A DNA stretch of 64,000 nt from the NCBI GenBank assembly GCA_965200645.1, contig CBDAUN010000003.1, positions 682,001-746,000 on the forward strand. The letters are read 5' to 3'. The translations under genes were made by a program, and so were the position numbers. The stretch's first letter is position 1; each line of letters starts with the position of its first letter. This stretch comes from CBDAUN01 sp965200645 (GTDB lineage Bacteria > Pseudomonadota > Gammaproteobacteria > Arenicellales > JAJDZL01). The notes under the pieces are model-generated. The model searched no databases. It saw only the letters and a program-made list of their open reading frames with translations, and was not told the DNA's origin. This document shows, piece after piece, positions 45,741 through 55,310 of this stretch.

Positions 45741-45757
45741 TTAACGTCAATAAGAGG

Positions 45758-46864
45758 TTAATTCGTTAGCGCTCTAAATTCACTGAGCATGCGATCGTTT
45801 TCAGTTTCTGTACCGATTGTTACTCTAAGGTGATTAGGCATTTGATATCCACCAAGAGGTCTTACTATCACTCCTCTTCTGAGCAACTGCTCGTATGAGT
45901 CCTTGGCCGGCCTCAGCATATCTACGCTTAGAAAATTTCCAACCGACTCGATCATGCCAAAACCCATCGAGGAATATTCTCGCTTAAGTCGGACCATCTG
46001 TTCTAAATTCAACCTACGACTACAAACTACGTGCTCTTCGTCCGAAAGTGCAGCAACAGCAGCAGCAAGGGCAAGACTGTTAACGTTGAATGGTGCGCGT
46101 ACTCTATTCAGCAAATCGGCTACTGCTGAATTAGAAACTGCATAACCGACTCTGAGTCCGGCCAAACCGTGTATTTTTGAAAACGTACGGGTAACAATTA
46201 AATTTGGATACTGATCTAACCAATCTATACAGTTGGGATATTCTGGCTCTTCCACATACTCTGCATAGGCTTCATCCACCACTACGATTACAAATTGAGG
46301 AATACGATCAAGAAAAGCTCGCACTTCATCAGCCTTTGACCACGTGCCAGTAGGGTTGTTGGGGTTAGCAACAAAAACTACCCGAGTCTGGTCATCAACT
46401 TGATCGGCCATAGCTTGCAAATCGTGTCCATAATCAACTGCATCTACGACTTTAATCTGCGCCTGAACGTAAACCAATGAGAGATAGTAAACAATAAATG
46501 CATGACGCGAAATCAGGCCCACCTGACCTGGTTGCACAAATGCTCGAACGATGAGGTCTAAAACTTCATTCGACCCGTTTCCAAGGGTAATTTGATCGGT
46601 TGAAACGTTTAAATGATCCGCTAGCGATGCCTTAAGATTCCATCCATTTCCATCCGGATATAAATGCACATCTGTTGAATGATTATTAATAACCTCCAGC
46701 ACTTTGGGCGAACAACCAAGCGGATTCTCATTCGAAGCGAGTTTAATAGAATCAGTGATGCCGTAGCGCCGCTCAAGTTCCTCCATTGGCATGCCTGGGT
46801 CATAAGGTGCCAACTTTGCGATTCCGGGAACCGCTATCGAATGTGGATTAAAGTCAGTTGCCAC
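45758..46864 (-). CDS. hisC: histidinol-phosphate/aromatic aminotransferase
   Basis: 368 residues of the fold-type I PLP aminotransferases: KLASNENPLGCSP, VVDEAYAEYV and the PLP Lys in TRTFSKIHGLAGLRVGY. HisC enzymes located beside pheA and tyrA often serve as aromatic (phenylpyruvate/hydroxyphenylpyruvate) aminotransferases as well. It overlaps pheA by one base and precedes tyrA by 17 bp, which supports that dual role. Confidence 0.93.
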   Translation of the reverse strand: MATDFNPHSIAVPGIAKLAPYDPGMPMEELERRYGITDSIKLASNENPLGCSPKVLEVINNHSTDVHLYPDGNGWNLKASLADHLNVSTDQITLGNGSNEVLDLIVRAFVQPGQVGLISRHAFIVYYLSLVYVQAQIKVVDAVDYGHDLQAMADQVDDQTRVVFVANPNNPTGTWSKADEVRAFLDRIPQFVIVVVDEAYAEYVEEPEYPNCIDWLDQYPNLIVTRTFSKIHGLAGLRVGYAVSNSAVADLLNRVRAPFNVNSLALAAAVAALSDEEHVVCSRRLNLEQMVRLKREYSSMGFGMIESVGNFLSVDMLRPAKDSYEQLLRRGVIVRPLGGYQMPNHLRVTIGTETENDRMLSEFRALTN

Positions 46865-47979
46865 TAATTCGAGGATCGAGGATAGGAGCCGAGAACCTTG
46901 AACAACGTCGCCAATTCCTTTAGTTCCCGAAGCAATGCAACAATGTTTTTGTCTTGTTCGTGACCTTCAAGATCAATAAAAAACACGTAATCCCAAAGAG
47001 ACAAGCGACTTGGTCGAGACTCAATTTTGGTCATACTGACATTGTGCTCTGCGATTGGTTTAAGCAATTCAATGAGCGAGCCCGGCCGGTTCTGCTGAGA
47101 AATTAAAATACTTGTCTTGTCGTTACCAGTAGGCTTAGTTTCAATATTACCGATAATCAAAAATCGTGTTGTATTGCGGCTTTGGTCTTCGATATGTTCC
47201 CGTAAGATATTCATTTCATACAATCCCGCCGCAGTTTTGCTGGCAATTGCTGCCATGCTCTCATCACCACGTGCCTGCAAAACCGCTTCAGAGTTACTGC
47301 TGACAGTAACAGTCTTCGCATTGGGCAAATTTCTGGCGAGCCAGCGTCGACACTGAGCAATCCCCTGCTGATGTGCGAGGACTGTGCGAATTGTCGATAT
47401 ATCGTCTGAAGAACTAAGTAGATTGTGGTGAATCCGCATCTCAATCTCACCGCATAATCGGCTGGGTGACTCTGCAATGCAATTGAGTGTGTTGGCAACG
47501 ACACCTTCGGAGGAATTTTCTACTGGAACGACACCAAAATCAGCTCTACTTGCTTCTACGGCTGCAAATACATCATTGATTGTTGGCTGAAATGAGGTAT
47601 CAATTTGACGACCAAAATGCTTGATTGCCGCTTCTGAGGTGAATGTACCCTTTGGTCCTAGAATTGCAACCCGAATTGTCTTTTCCATCGCACGGGTTAC
47701 CGAAATAACCTCGCGAAAAATCTGCACTAGAAATTCGTCCGGCACCTCGCTATCATCATTTCTGGCCTTCACGCCACTCAAAATCTGAGCCTCACGTTCC
47801 GGTACAAAATATTGCGGTCTTTCGGACTGTTGACGCTTTATATCCGCAATTTGTTGCCCTGCTCGAACTCTATTGACAATCAGTTCTTGCAATTGAATGT
47901 CAATTTGATCAATTTCAACTCTTAGAGAATCCAAAAGACTATCCGATTGCAAAGACTTATCGCCTGAACTTTTAGGCAT
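46864..47979 (-). CDS. pheA: bifunctional chorismate mutase/prephenate dehydratase
   Basis: 371 residues. The chorismate mutase domain spans about 12-95 (LRVEIDQIDIQLQELIVNRV). Prephenate dehydratase follows at about 105-280 (VAILGPKGTFTSEAAIKHF), with the TTRF catalytic motif in NTTRFLI. A C-terminal ACT domain (RPGSLIELLKPIAEHNVSMTKIESRPS) binds phenylalanine for feedback inhibition. In Pseudomonas serC lies between gyrA and pheA; here it is absent from that place. Confidence 0.97.
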   Translation of the reverse strand: MPKSSGDKSLQSDSLLDSLRVEIDQIDIQLQELIVNRVRAGQQIADIKRQQSERPQYFVPEREAQILSGVKARNDDSEVPDEFLVQIFREVISVTRAMEKTIRVAILGPKGTFTSEAAIKHFGRQIDTSFQPTINDVFAAVEASRADFGVVPVENSSEGVVANTLNCIAESPSRLCGEIEMRIHHNLLSSSDDISTIRTVLAHQQGIAQCRRWLARNLPNAKTVTVSSNSEAVLQARGDESMAAIASKTAAGLYEMNILREHIEDQSRNTTRFLIIGNIETKPTGNDKTSILISQQNRPGSLIELLKPIAEHNVSMTKIESRPSRLSLWDYVFFIDLEGHEQDKNIVALLRELKELATLFKVLGSYPRSSN

Positions 47980-48080
47980 GAATAGCAGATTGAAGAATTG
48001 AATTCAGTAAACAGGAGGTTAATTTGAATTGTAAGATTTTACTCCTCATCCACAATTTCGGGTTGATCAGATTCTTCAAC

Positions 48081-50645
48081 TTATTCACCAACTGAATCGT
48101 TATAGGCGACAACTGCGGCGCTCACAAGTTTCTCATCTTCATCGACTGACATTAGTCGCACACCGGCTGCAGCTCTTCCAATAATCGAAATCGATGAAGT
48201 TTCAAATCGGATGAGTCTACCACTGTCGGTAATCATTACCACTTCATCGCCTTCCATGACACTAAGCGCACTTACAATTTCAGTTTTGCCGCGCTTTTTG
48301 ATAGGCAGCGTCACAACACCACGAATGGCTCGACCTTTGCATTGAAATTCCTTCACATACGTGCGTTTACCCATTCCATCACTGCTAATTACCAAGGCAA
48401 TCGATTCCTCATCGTCGGCGGGTACCAGCATCATGGAAATCACCTGTTGTTCTTCCTGTAGCCTCATCCCATTCACGCCTGCTGCGGTCCGTCCCATAGA
48501 CCGAATTGATTTTTCGCTGAAGCGTGCGGCTCGACCTGCATTACTGAATAGGATAATGTCGCTATCGCCCCCGGTCATCCCAACACCTACGAGCTCGTCA
48601 TTTTTCCGCAGTCCGATAACCCGCTTTCCAGCAGCATTTATTCTTGAAACCTCCTGCAATTTACATTTTTTGACTTTACCCAGTCGCGTTGCCATCACAA
48701 TGAACTGTTCCGAACTGTCACTACCAACAGGCAAAATGGCGGTGATCTTCTCGTTTTCCGTAAGGTTGAGAAGATTGACGATGGGCCTGCCCTTTGCCGT
48801 CCGACTGTGATAAGAATCCAACTGATACACTTTTTTTCGAAACACCTTTCCGTGACTTGTAAAAAACAGCAACCAGTCATGGGTGTTCGCAACAAACATG
48901 TGCTGGACAAAATCATCATCTTTATTTTTTGTTGCGGCTTTCCCTTTTCCACCGCGGTTTTGAGAAGAGTATCCTGATACAGGATGACGTTTCGCATAGC
49001 CTTCTTGCGAGATCGTGACGACCATGTCTTCTCGAGGAATTAAGTCTTCGTGTTCTAATCCCACCTGTTCCTCAATGATCTCAGTTCGGCGCTCGTCCTT
49101 GGTACAAAATTCCTCTCTCACTTCGATGAGTTCATCCTTAATCAAATTCATGAAGTCCTGAGGCGAGCCAAGTAGAAATATGTTGTAGTCGATCTTTTCT
49201 AGAATTTGTTTGAACTCTTCGACAATTTTCTGCCGTTCCATTCCTGTAAGCCTGTGAAGACGCAAGTCCAAAATTGCATTGGCTTGCACTTCCGACAGTT
49301 TGTATCCGTCAGCTGTAAACCCGGTGTGGTGTGGTTCGACGGCTTCCCACTGGTACTTAGTCACATCACCACCCAGCAAATCGAATACCTCTTTGGCTTT
49401 CCATACGCTTTCCATTAAACCCGCCTTAGCTTCCGGACGGTTGCTGGACCGGCGGATCAAATCAATCACATCGTCAAGATTTGACAACGCCACTGCAAAG
49501 CCTTCCAACACATGTGCTCGTTCCCTCCACTTTCTTAATTCAAACAATAACCTACGTCGCGTCACTTCACGTCGGTGTTCAATAAATTCACTAAGCAGTT
49601 CTTTAAGCTTGAAGGTTTTAGGTTGGTTGTTTGACAGAGCCACCATATTGATTCCAAAAGTGGACTCCATCGGGGTTTGAGCGTAAAGGTTGTTTAATAC
49701 GACTTCTGCTGGCGTGTTAGCCTTAAGGCCAATTACAATCCTCATTCCGGACTTATCGGATTCATCTCGAAGGGCATTAATGCCATCTATTTTTCCATGC
49801 TTCACCAAATCGTCGATTTTCTCCATCAACCGAGCCTTGTTCACTTGAAATGGAATTTCCGAAACGATAATAAAACTACCCTTACGATTTTCTTCGTTGA
49901 CAATCTCAGCACGTGCTCGCATCCGGATAGAGCCACGACCAGTGCGATAGGCCTGGATAATTCCAAACTGACCATTGATAATTCCTGCGGTAGGAAAATC
50001 AGGGCCAGGGATATGTTCCATCAACTCCTGAATGGATATGTCTTCGTTATCGATGAGAGCCAAACATCCTGAAATTATTTCAGATAGGTTATGCGGCGGA
50101 ATCTTCGTGGCCATGCCCACCGCTATCCCATCGGATCCGTTCACCAGCAGATTTGGAATTCGTGTCGGGAGTACCTGTGGCTGAAGTTCAGTTTCGTCGT
50201 AATTTGGTACAAAGTCGACGGTGTCGTTATCTATGTTGGCCAGCAGTTGATGGGCGATCTTTGCCAATCGTACTTCGGTATATCGCATTGCCGCTGCTGA
50301 GTCCCCGTCAACAGAACCAAAGTTTCCCTGTCCATCAACTAAGGGATAGCGCAACGAAAAATCCTGTGCCATTCTGACTACTGCATCATAAATTGCAGTG
50401 TCACCATGAGGGTGATATTTACCGATGACGTCACCAATAATGCGGGCAGATTTTTTGTAGGGTTTGTTCCAATCGTTACCTAGTTCAGACATTGAAAAGA
50501 GAATCCGCCGGTGAACTGGCTTCAACCCATCTCTTGCATCTGGAAGTGCCCTCCCAATGATGACACTCATAGCGTAATCTAGATAGGATTGACGCATTTC
50601 TTGTTCTAAATCAGCAAGGACTAATTCTTTGGCAATTGAAGACAT
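48081..50645 (-). CDS. gyrA: DNA gyrase subunit A
   Basis: 854 residues. The catalytic Tyr122 is in AAMRYTEVRL, the quinolone-determining region reads HPHGDTAIYD with Thr83 and Asp87, and six beta-propeller blades follow, including the GyrA box QNRGGKGK near residue 560. Thr83 is the natural residue in Pseudomonas and need not mean resistance. The C-terminal tail is short and acidic. The gene has a long leader with a candidate promoter and a small hairpin. Confidence 0.98.
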   Translation of the reverse strand: MSSIAKELVLADLEQEMRQSYLDYAMSVIIGRALPDARDGLKPVHRRILFSMSELGNDWNKPYKKSARIIGDVIGKYHPHGDTAIYDAVVRMAQDFSLRYPLVDGQGNFGSVDGDSAAAMRYTEVRLAKIAHQLLANIDNDTVDFVPNYDETELQPQVLPTRIPNLLVNGSDGIAVGMATKIPPHNLSEIISGCLALIDNEDISIQELMEHIPGPDFPTAGIINGQFGIIQAYRTGRGSIRMRARAEIVNEENRKGSFIIVSEIPFQVNKARLMEKIDDLVKHGKIDGINALRDESDKSGMRIVIGLKANTPAEVVLNNLYAQTPMESTFGINMVALSNNQPKTFKLKELLSEFIEHRREVTRRRLLFELRKWRERAHVLEGFAVALSNLDDVIDLIRRSSNRPEAKAGLMESVWKAKEVFDLLGGDVTKYQWEAVEPHHTGFTADGYKLSEVQANAILDLRLHRLTGMERQKIVEEFKQILEKIDYNIFLLGSPQDFMNLIKDELIEVREEFCTKDERRTEIIEEQVGLEHEDLIPREDMVVTISQEGYAKRHPVSGYSSQNRGGKGKAATKNKDDDFVQHMFVANTHDWLLFFTSHGKVFRKKVYQLDSYHSRTAKGRPIVNLLNLTENEKITAILPVGSDSSEQFIVMATRLGKVKKCKLQEVSRINAAGKRVIGLRKNDELVGVGMTGGDSDIILFSNAGRAARFSEKSIRSMGRTAAGVNGMRLQEEQQVISMMLVPADDEESIALVISSDGMGKRTYVKEFQCKGRAIRGVVTLPIKKRGKTEIVSALSVMEGDEVVMITDSGRLIRFETSSISIIGRAAAGVRLMSVDEDEKLVSAAVVAYNDSVGE

Positions 50646-50682
50646 AAATCGAGTGGATTAATTGTGGGTAAGTAGAAATAAA

Positions 50683-50698
50683 GCACCGTTTTCGGTGC
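50683..50698 (-). promoter_or_regulatory. small hairpin in the gyrA leader
   Basis: A perfect 6-bp stem (GCACCG/CGGTGC) with a four-base loop lies 38 bp before the gyrA ATG. It is followed on the transcribed strand by TTTATTT. It resembles a weak intrinsic terminator or attenuator between the promoter and the gene. Confidence 0.4.
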
Positions 50699-50722
50699 AG
50701 ATATTTTGCAGAATCGAAGTTC

Positions 50723-50750
50723 GATATATTTTACCAAAATTCGATGTCAA
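50723..50750 (-). promoter_or_regulatory. candidate gyrA promoter
   Basis: On the minus strand TTGACA (50750-50745), a perfect -35 hexamer, is followed after 16 bp by TATATC (50728-50723), a fair -10. The predicted start of transcription near 50716 leaves about 70 nt of leader before gyrA. Relaxation-stimulated gyr promoters elsewhere depend on the -10 region, but I cannot tell whether this one behaves so. Confidence 0.5.
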
Positions 50751-51133
50751 ATTCTAGCGTACAACCGCCTTATACTGGATTACATTTACGCAAATATTGT
50801 ACTGTTTCTAAAATCATTAAATAATAGGTATATGTTTGTTTTAATTAGATTAAATTGATTTTATAAATTCGAGTTTTTGATGATAAGTTAGATAATTCGG
50901 AGACTCTATTAATAATGAAAACTTGCAGCAGTCTACCGGGTTCAAAAAATGCTCAGAAATGAACTTTTTCGACCTTAATTTTGCTTGTTATTTTGGGGTC
51001 TAGTCGAAGTTTCTAGTCCGTTCGAGTGCGATTTAAAAGGTTGCTTGTAATCATTCAATCATGGCCATCCCAGTCTTTGCAATTTCCAATTTGCTCCAGT
51101 TTGCCTGAATTGAGCCAAGTGTATAATTTTACA
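50751..51133. other. A/T-rich region between gyrA and the MTA deaminase gene
   Basis: No gene is supported here. The reading frame of the deaminase stays open back to 51026, but that extension has no similarity I recognise. A TATAAT hexamer at 51122-51127 ends 6 bp before the preferred ATG. The rest is mostly A/T-rich. Confidence 0.45.
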
Positions 51134-52462
51134 ATGCAGAAGGCGGATACTATCATTAGTGCTAGTTGGGTCATTGCGGTCGACAAAGTTGATTCCGTTT
51201 ATGAAAATTACAGTTTAGTCATCGATGGGAAAAACATTGCAGATGTGTTGCCAACCACGGATGCAGTCACTCGCTACAGCACCAATAATTTTGTTCAACT
51301 TACTAATCACGCCTTAATTCCCGGCCTAGTCAATACTCATACCCATGCTGCAATGACACTTATGCGCGGGTTTGCAGACGATATTCCACTTCATTCCTGG
51401 CTCAATGAACGAATTTGGCCCATAGAAGCCAAATTTGCTTCTTCTCAATTTGTAAGAGACGGCACACTTCTTGCGATGGCGGAAATGGTTAAAGGTGGTA
51501 CGACTTGCTTTAATGACATGTACTTCTTTCCAGATGTCGTAGCTTCACTGGCGCAGGAACTCAATGTGCGAGCTGTTGTTGGACTCATTGCGCTTGAATT
51601 TCCTACAGCTTGGGCAGAGACTCCAGAGGAGTATCTTGCAAAAGGCTTGTCCGTCCACAAGGAAACCGCGTCAATGGATTTAGTCACCACCATGCTGGCA
51701 CCACACGCTCCTTATACCGTCGCAGACTCAACCTTTGAAAGAATAGTAGCTACGGCTGATAGGCTCGGTGTAGGGATACACATTCATGTTCACGAAACTG
51801 CACAGGAAGTTTCAGATTCCTTAAAGCATCATGGAATTAGACCCATTGAACGGTTACGTCGGCTCAACACTGTAAGTTCAAAACTGTTGGCAGTCCACGC
51901 GACGCAACTTGAAAAAGATGAAATGGAGTTATTTGCCGAAGCTGGAGCAAGTGTTGCGCATTGTCCCAAGTCTAATCTAAAATTAGCAAGTGGCATTTGC
52001 CCCGTAAATGATCTGCATACTCTTGGAGTCAATGTCGGCATCGGCACTGACGGAGCAGCCAGCAACAATGGACTGGACATGCTTGAAGAGATACGATTCG
52101 CCTCGCTGTTAGGCAAGGGTTCAAGTAAAGATGCTACGGCAGTTTCGGCGGCTAAATCACTGCGTATGGCAACAATCGAAGGGGCAAAGTGTCTAGGGCT
52201 TGACCAATCTATTGGTTCCTTGGAATCCGGAAAACTTGCTGACATCACCGCAATTGACCTAAATCACATCCGTTCACACCCAGTGTATGACCCAGTCAGC
52301 CAAATCGTGTTCACTTCAAGCAGCGATCAGGTATCAAATGTTTGGATCAATGGAAGACGGGTTCTAAATGATGGAGAACTTGTACAGATTGATGAATCGC
52401 AGTGTTTAGATAATGCACTACAATGGGCTGCTCAAATAAGTTTCGAAGCACAATTGCACTAA
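51134..52462 (+). CDS. mtaD: 5-methylthioadenosine/S-adenosylhomocysteine deaminase-like amidohydrolase
   Basis: About 442 residues of the amidohydrolase superfamily (TRZ/ATZ type). Metal ligands are visible in GLVNTHTHAAMTLMRG (HxH), HVHETAQEV and the late GTDGAASNN. The Pseudomonas orthologue, also just upstream of ubiG (PA3170-PA3171), deaminates methylthioadenosine to methylthioinosine. I choose the ATG at 51134 because homologues begin close to this point. A TATAAT only 6 bp upstream would place the transcript start at the ATG itself, so the mRNA could be leaderless. Confidence 0.87.
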   Translation: MQKADTIISASWVIAVDKVDSVYENYSLVIDGKNIADVLPTTDAVTRYSTNNFVQLTNHALIPGLVNTHTHAAMTLMRGFADDIPLHSWLNERIWPIEAKFASSQFVRDGTLLAMAEMVKGGTTCFNDMYFFPDVVASLAQELNVRAVVGLIALEFPTAWAETPEEYLAKGLSVHKETASMDLVTTMLAPHAPYTVADSTFERIVATADRLGVGIHIHVHETAQEVSDSLKHHGIRPIERLRRLNTVSSKLLAVHATQLEKDEMELFAEAGASVAHCPKSNLKLASGICPVNDLHTLGVNVGIGTDGAASNNGLDMLEEIRFASLLGKGSSKDATAVSAAKSLRMATIEGAKCLGLDQSIGSLESGKLADITAIDLNHIRSHPVYDPVSQIVFTSSSDQVSNVWINGRRVLNDGELVQIDESQCLDNALQWAAQISFEAQLH

Positions 52463-52480
52463 AGCAATCGACCCACTTAT

Positions 52481-53182
52481 ATGGCTAAACCAAATATAGA
52501 CCCATTAGAAGTTGAAAAATTTCAACTGGATGAGGAATCTTGGTGGGACCTGGACGGAGAACATCGAACACTTCATCAGATAAATCCTTTAAGAACCGAG
52601 TACATTAACAAGCGCAGTCCAGTTAAAGGCAAAAAGGTGCTAGATATCGGATGTGGAGGCGGAATATTAACTGAATCACTAGCTGAACTTGGTGCGAAGG
52701 TGACAGGAATAGATGTCGCGGAAAACGCACTTAAGGCAGCGAGACAACATAGCGAAAATGCAGCTATTGATATAGATTACGTTCAATCTACAGCCGAAGA
52801 CTTCAGCGCGGCTAATCAAGAAGCTTTCGATATTGTCACCTGTATGGAGGTTATTGAACACGTGCCTGACCCCGAATCGATCGTAGTTGCCTGCGCAAAA
52901 CTCACCAAACCTGGTGGTAGTGTATTCTTTTCCACTTTAAACCGCAACTTTAAGGGCTGGCTGTTCGGAATTGTAGGTGCTGAACACGTACTGCATCTTT
53001 TGCCGAGCGGGACGCATCGCTATGACAGATTCATACGTCCATCCGAACTGAATCGCATGTGTTTTAGTTCAAATTTGGTAATTAATGACCTTTCGGGAAT
53101 TCACTACAACTTGTTGACAAAAAATTTTCGCATCGGTCCAGGAGTCGAAGTCAACTACCTCTCGCACTGTACTCGACATTGA
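52481..53182 (+). CDS. ubiG: ubiquinone biosynthesis O-methyltransferase
   Basis: 233 residues of a class I SAM methyltransferase: DIGCGGGILTESLAELGAKVTGID (motif I) and the UbiG N-terminus EVEKFQ...WWDLDGEHRTLHQINPLR. It carries out both O-methylations in ubiquinone synthesis. The gene order deaminase-ubiG-HAD phosphatase is that of Pseudomonas. Its stop overlaps the TTG of the phosphatase gene. Confidence 0.96.
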   Translation: MAKPNIDPLEVEKFQLDEESWWDLDGEHRTLHQINPLRTEYINKRSPVKGKKVLDIGCGGGILTESLAELGAKVTGIDVAENALKAARQHSENAAIDIDYVQSTAEDFSAANQEAFDIVTCMEVIEHVPDPESIVVACAKLTKPGGSVFFSTLNRNFKGWLFGIVGAEHVLHLLPSGTHRYDRFIRPSELNRMCFSSNLVINDLSGIHYNLLTKNFRIGPGVEVNYLSHCTRH

Positions 53183-53835
53183 ATAAGTATTCACTCGTCC
53201 TGTTTGATTTGGACGGAACCTTTGCGGACACAAGTCATGACATGGTCAACGCACTGAATCGTCTGCGCTTGGCAGAATCAATGACTGCACTACCCTATGA
53301 AGACTTACGAGCACATGTATCGGGCGGCACTCCAGCTTTAATCAGACTTGGTTTCGGACTAAGTCAACAGGATTCTGCGTATGAGAATTTTCGTAAGCAA
53401 TTTCTTGCAACATATGAAGCAAATATTTGCAACGATACTGTTTTGTTCCCAGGCATGGATCGAATCCTGAACCGATGTGAGGAGACTGGGATGAAGTGGG
53501 GGATCGTCACAAATAAGCCAGAGCACTTGACGTTGCAACTGCTCGACCAGATGAATGTCACTGGTGCTGCATGTGTAATTGGCGGCGATTCTTTACCCTT
53601 TCGCAAACCACGCCCTGAACCCGTAGTCCACGCCTGCTCAATTGCTGGAGTAACACCTAGTGCTACTGTATTTGTAGGAGATGCCGAGCGGGATGTGCAA
53701 TCCGGAAATGCCGCTGGTACAGTGACTATCGCTGTCACCTACGGTTTCATACCGCAAGAAGAAGATCCCACGACTTGGGGGGCAGATGTGCTAATAGATA
53801 CAGTTGAAGAAATTCACAACTACTTGTGGAGCTAG
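53179..53835 (+). CDS. HAD phosphatase (phosphoglycolate/MupP type)
   Basis: 218 residues of the HAD superfamily: the nucleophile motif LFDLDGTFADTSHDM, Lys in FRKPRPEPV, and VFVGDAERDVQSGNAAG. Orthologues after ubiG have been annotated as phosphoglycolate phosphatase. In Pseudomonas the gene of this locus is MupP, the N-acetylmuramic acid 6-phosphate phosphatase of cell-wall recycling. I cannot decide between the two from sequence. The start is a TTG overlapping the ubiG stop by 4 bp. Confidence 0.85.
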   Translation: MNKYSLVLFDLDGTFADTSHDMVNALNRLRLAESMTALPYEDLRAHVSGGTPALIRLGFGLSQQDSAYENFRKQFLATYEANICNDTVLFPGMDRILNRCEETGMKWGIVTNKPEHLTLQLLDQMNVTGAACVIGGDSLPFRKPRPEPVVHACSIAGVTPSATVFVGDAERDVQSGNAAGTVTIAVTYGFIPQEEDPTTWGADVLIDTVEEIHNYLWS

Positions 53836-53845
53836 CTTAAGCTGT

Positions 53846-54589
53846 TTAAATTTCGATTAAAGATTTTAAACCTTCAATTTCCTTCCGACTCAACTCAATC
53901 CACCTGCCCTCCTCAAGATACTTCGGTAACTGAACGGAACCATATCGAGTCCGTATCAACCGATTCACTTTGCACCCAACCGCCTCCCACGCACGTCGTA
54001 TTTCTCGGTTTTTACCGCGCTTAAGAGTCACTTGATACCACTTGTTTGACCCTCCGGCTGAATTAAGGAGCTTGACGTTGTCGAATTGCAGAAGATCATT
54101 TTTTGATCGAACCCCACTGCGCAGTTTGTTCAATTTGGTCTGCGTCACATCTCCCCAAACCCTGCAACTGTATTGCCTGGGTACCACCCGGCTCGGATGG
54201 GTCAATCCGTGCACCAAGCCCCCATCATTCGAAAACAAGATGAGTCCGGTGGTATTGATGTCCAGTCTGCCAACAGAAACCCACTTGCCAACAAGCAAGT
54301 CCTGAGGAAGACGGTCATAAATTGTTGGCCGACCCTGCGGATCAGATAGTGTGCTAACTTCGCCAGCAACTTTGTGGTAGGCCAAAACACGCGTTGGAGA
54401 ATCTTCTTCGTTTTCGACGACAACCTCAACTCCGGAAATGAACAATTTGTCCGTTGGCTTCACGCGTTGTCCAACTTTGTATGGACTACCATTTTCGTCG
54501 ACAATCAGACCTTCACCGATCCATTTTTCAATCTGACGTCGAGAGCCGTATCCTAGGCGTGCCAGATATTTTTGAATTCGTTCACTCAT
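53846..54589 (-). CDS. rluB: 23S rRNA pseudouridine synthase (RluB family)
   Basis: 247 residues. An N-terminal S4 domain (ERIQKYLARLGYGSRRQIEKWI) is followed by an RsuA/RluB-type catalytic core with the Asp in GRLDINTTGLILFSNDG and the NREIRRAWEAVG motif. Position next to scpB is typical for rluB, which modifies U2605 of 23S rRNA. It converges with the HAD phosphatase gene, with 10 bp between the stops. Confidence 0.93.
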   Translation of the reverse strand: MSERIQKYLARLGYGSRRQIEKWIGEGLIVDENGSPYKVGQRVKPTDKLFISGVEVVVENEEDSPTRVLAYHKVAGEVSTLSDPQGRPTIYDRLPQDLLVGKWVSVGRLDINTTGLILFSNDGGLVHGLTHPSRVVPRQYSCRVWGDVTQTKLNKLRSGVRSKNDLLQFDNVKLLNSAGGSNKWYQVTLKRGKNREIRRAWEAVGCKVNRLIRTRYGSVQLPKYLEEGRWIELSRKEIEGLKSLIEI

Positions 54590-54634
54590 CGTGTCCGGCT
54601 AGGGATGAGTTGTAATTCTAGGAGCTTGCTGCAA

Positions 54635-55258
54635 CTAATCTGACACAGCGCTGTCTTGGGAGGTCAATGGAAGTTCCATCACATTGTCGCTACCTTTATT
54701 TACTAAAGACTCGACTTGATCTTCATTCGTCTGCGAATCATCATCCAATGCCGGCAAGTCTGCGAGGGTTTCGAGGTTAAAGTGTTCCAAAAAAGTAGGG
54801 GTAGTCCCAAACAAAGCCGGTCTTCCGGGAACTTGCTTATGTCCGACAACCTTAACCCAGTCATTGTTTAGCAGAGTTTTCACTATTTCGGTTGAAACCG
54901 CAACCCCGCGAATGCTTTCGATATCTCCTCGTGTCACTGGCTGACGGAATGCAATGATGGAGAGTGTTTCCAGCAAAGCTCTGGAATATCTCCTTGGACG
55001 AACTTCAAAAAGCTTTCTCAACCACGGTGCAAATTGTTCACGGGAGTGAAAACGGTAGGAGTTATCGATTACTTTCAGTTCGATCCCTCGATGATCGTAG
55101 TCGCGTTGCAATTCAAGCAGTGCCCGTTGTATCTCGAGTTCACCGGGATGTTCCTCTTCAGTGAAAAGGCTGTTCATCTGTGCCATTGACACTGGAATAG
55201 CTGACGATAGAATCGCAGCTTCCAAAATCAGTTTTAGTTCTTTAAATTCGATAGCCAT
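54635..55258 (-). CDS. scpB: segregation and condensation protein B
   Basis: About 207 residues with two winged-helix domains: LKLILEAAILSSAIPVSMAQM and ALLETLSIIAFRQPVTRGDIESIRGV are both characteristic. ScpB bridges ScpA and SMC in the chromosome condensation complex. The acidic C-terminal tail is variable in the family. I choose the ATG at 55258, one codon after the first possible TTG. Confidence 0.95.
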   Translation of the reverse strand: MAIEFKELKLILEAAILSSAIPVSMAQMNSLFTEEEHPGELEIQRALLELQRDYDHRGIELKVIDNSYRFHSREQFAPWLRKLFEVRPRRYSRALLETLSIIAFRQPVTRGDIESIRGVAVSTEIVKTLLNNDWVKVVGHKQVPGRPALFGTTPTFLEHFNLETLADLPALDDDSQTNEDQVESLVNKGSDNVMELPLTSQDSAVSD

Positions 55259-55310
55259 CAAATGTTAAGTACAACTGGAAAATTTTTGAACACTTGTCCC
55301 TGAATTCTGA

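Noticed and set aside
50510..50645. Quinolone-resistance mutation in gyrA (Thr at position 83)
   Set aside because: Thr83 is the natural residue in Pseudomonas-type gammaproteobacteria, and Asp87 is unchanged.
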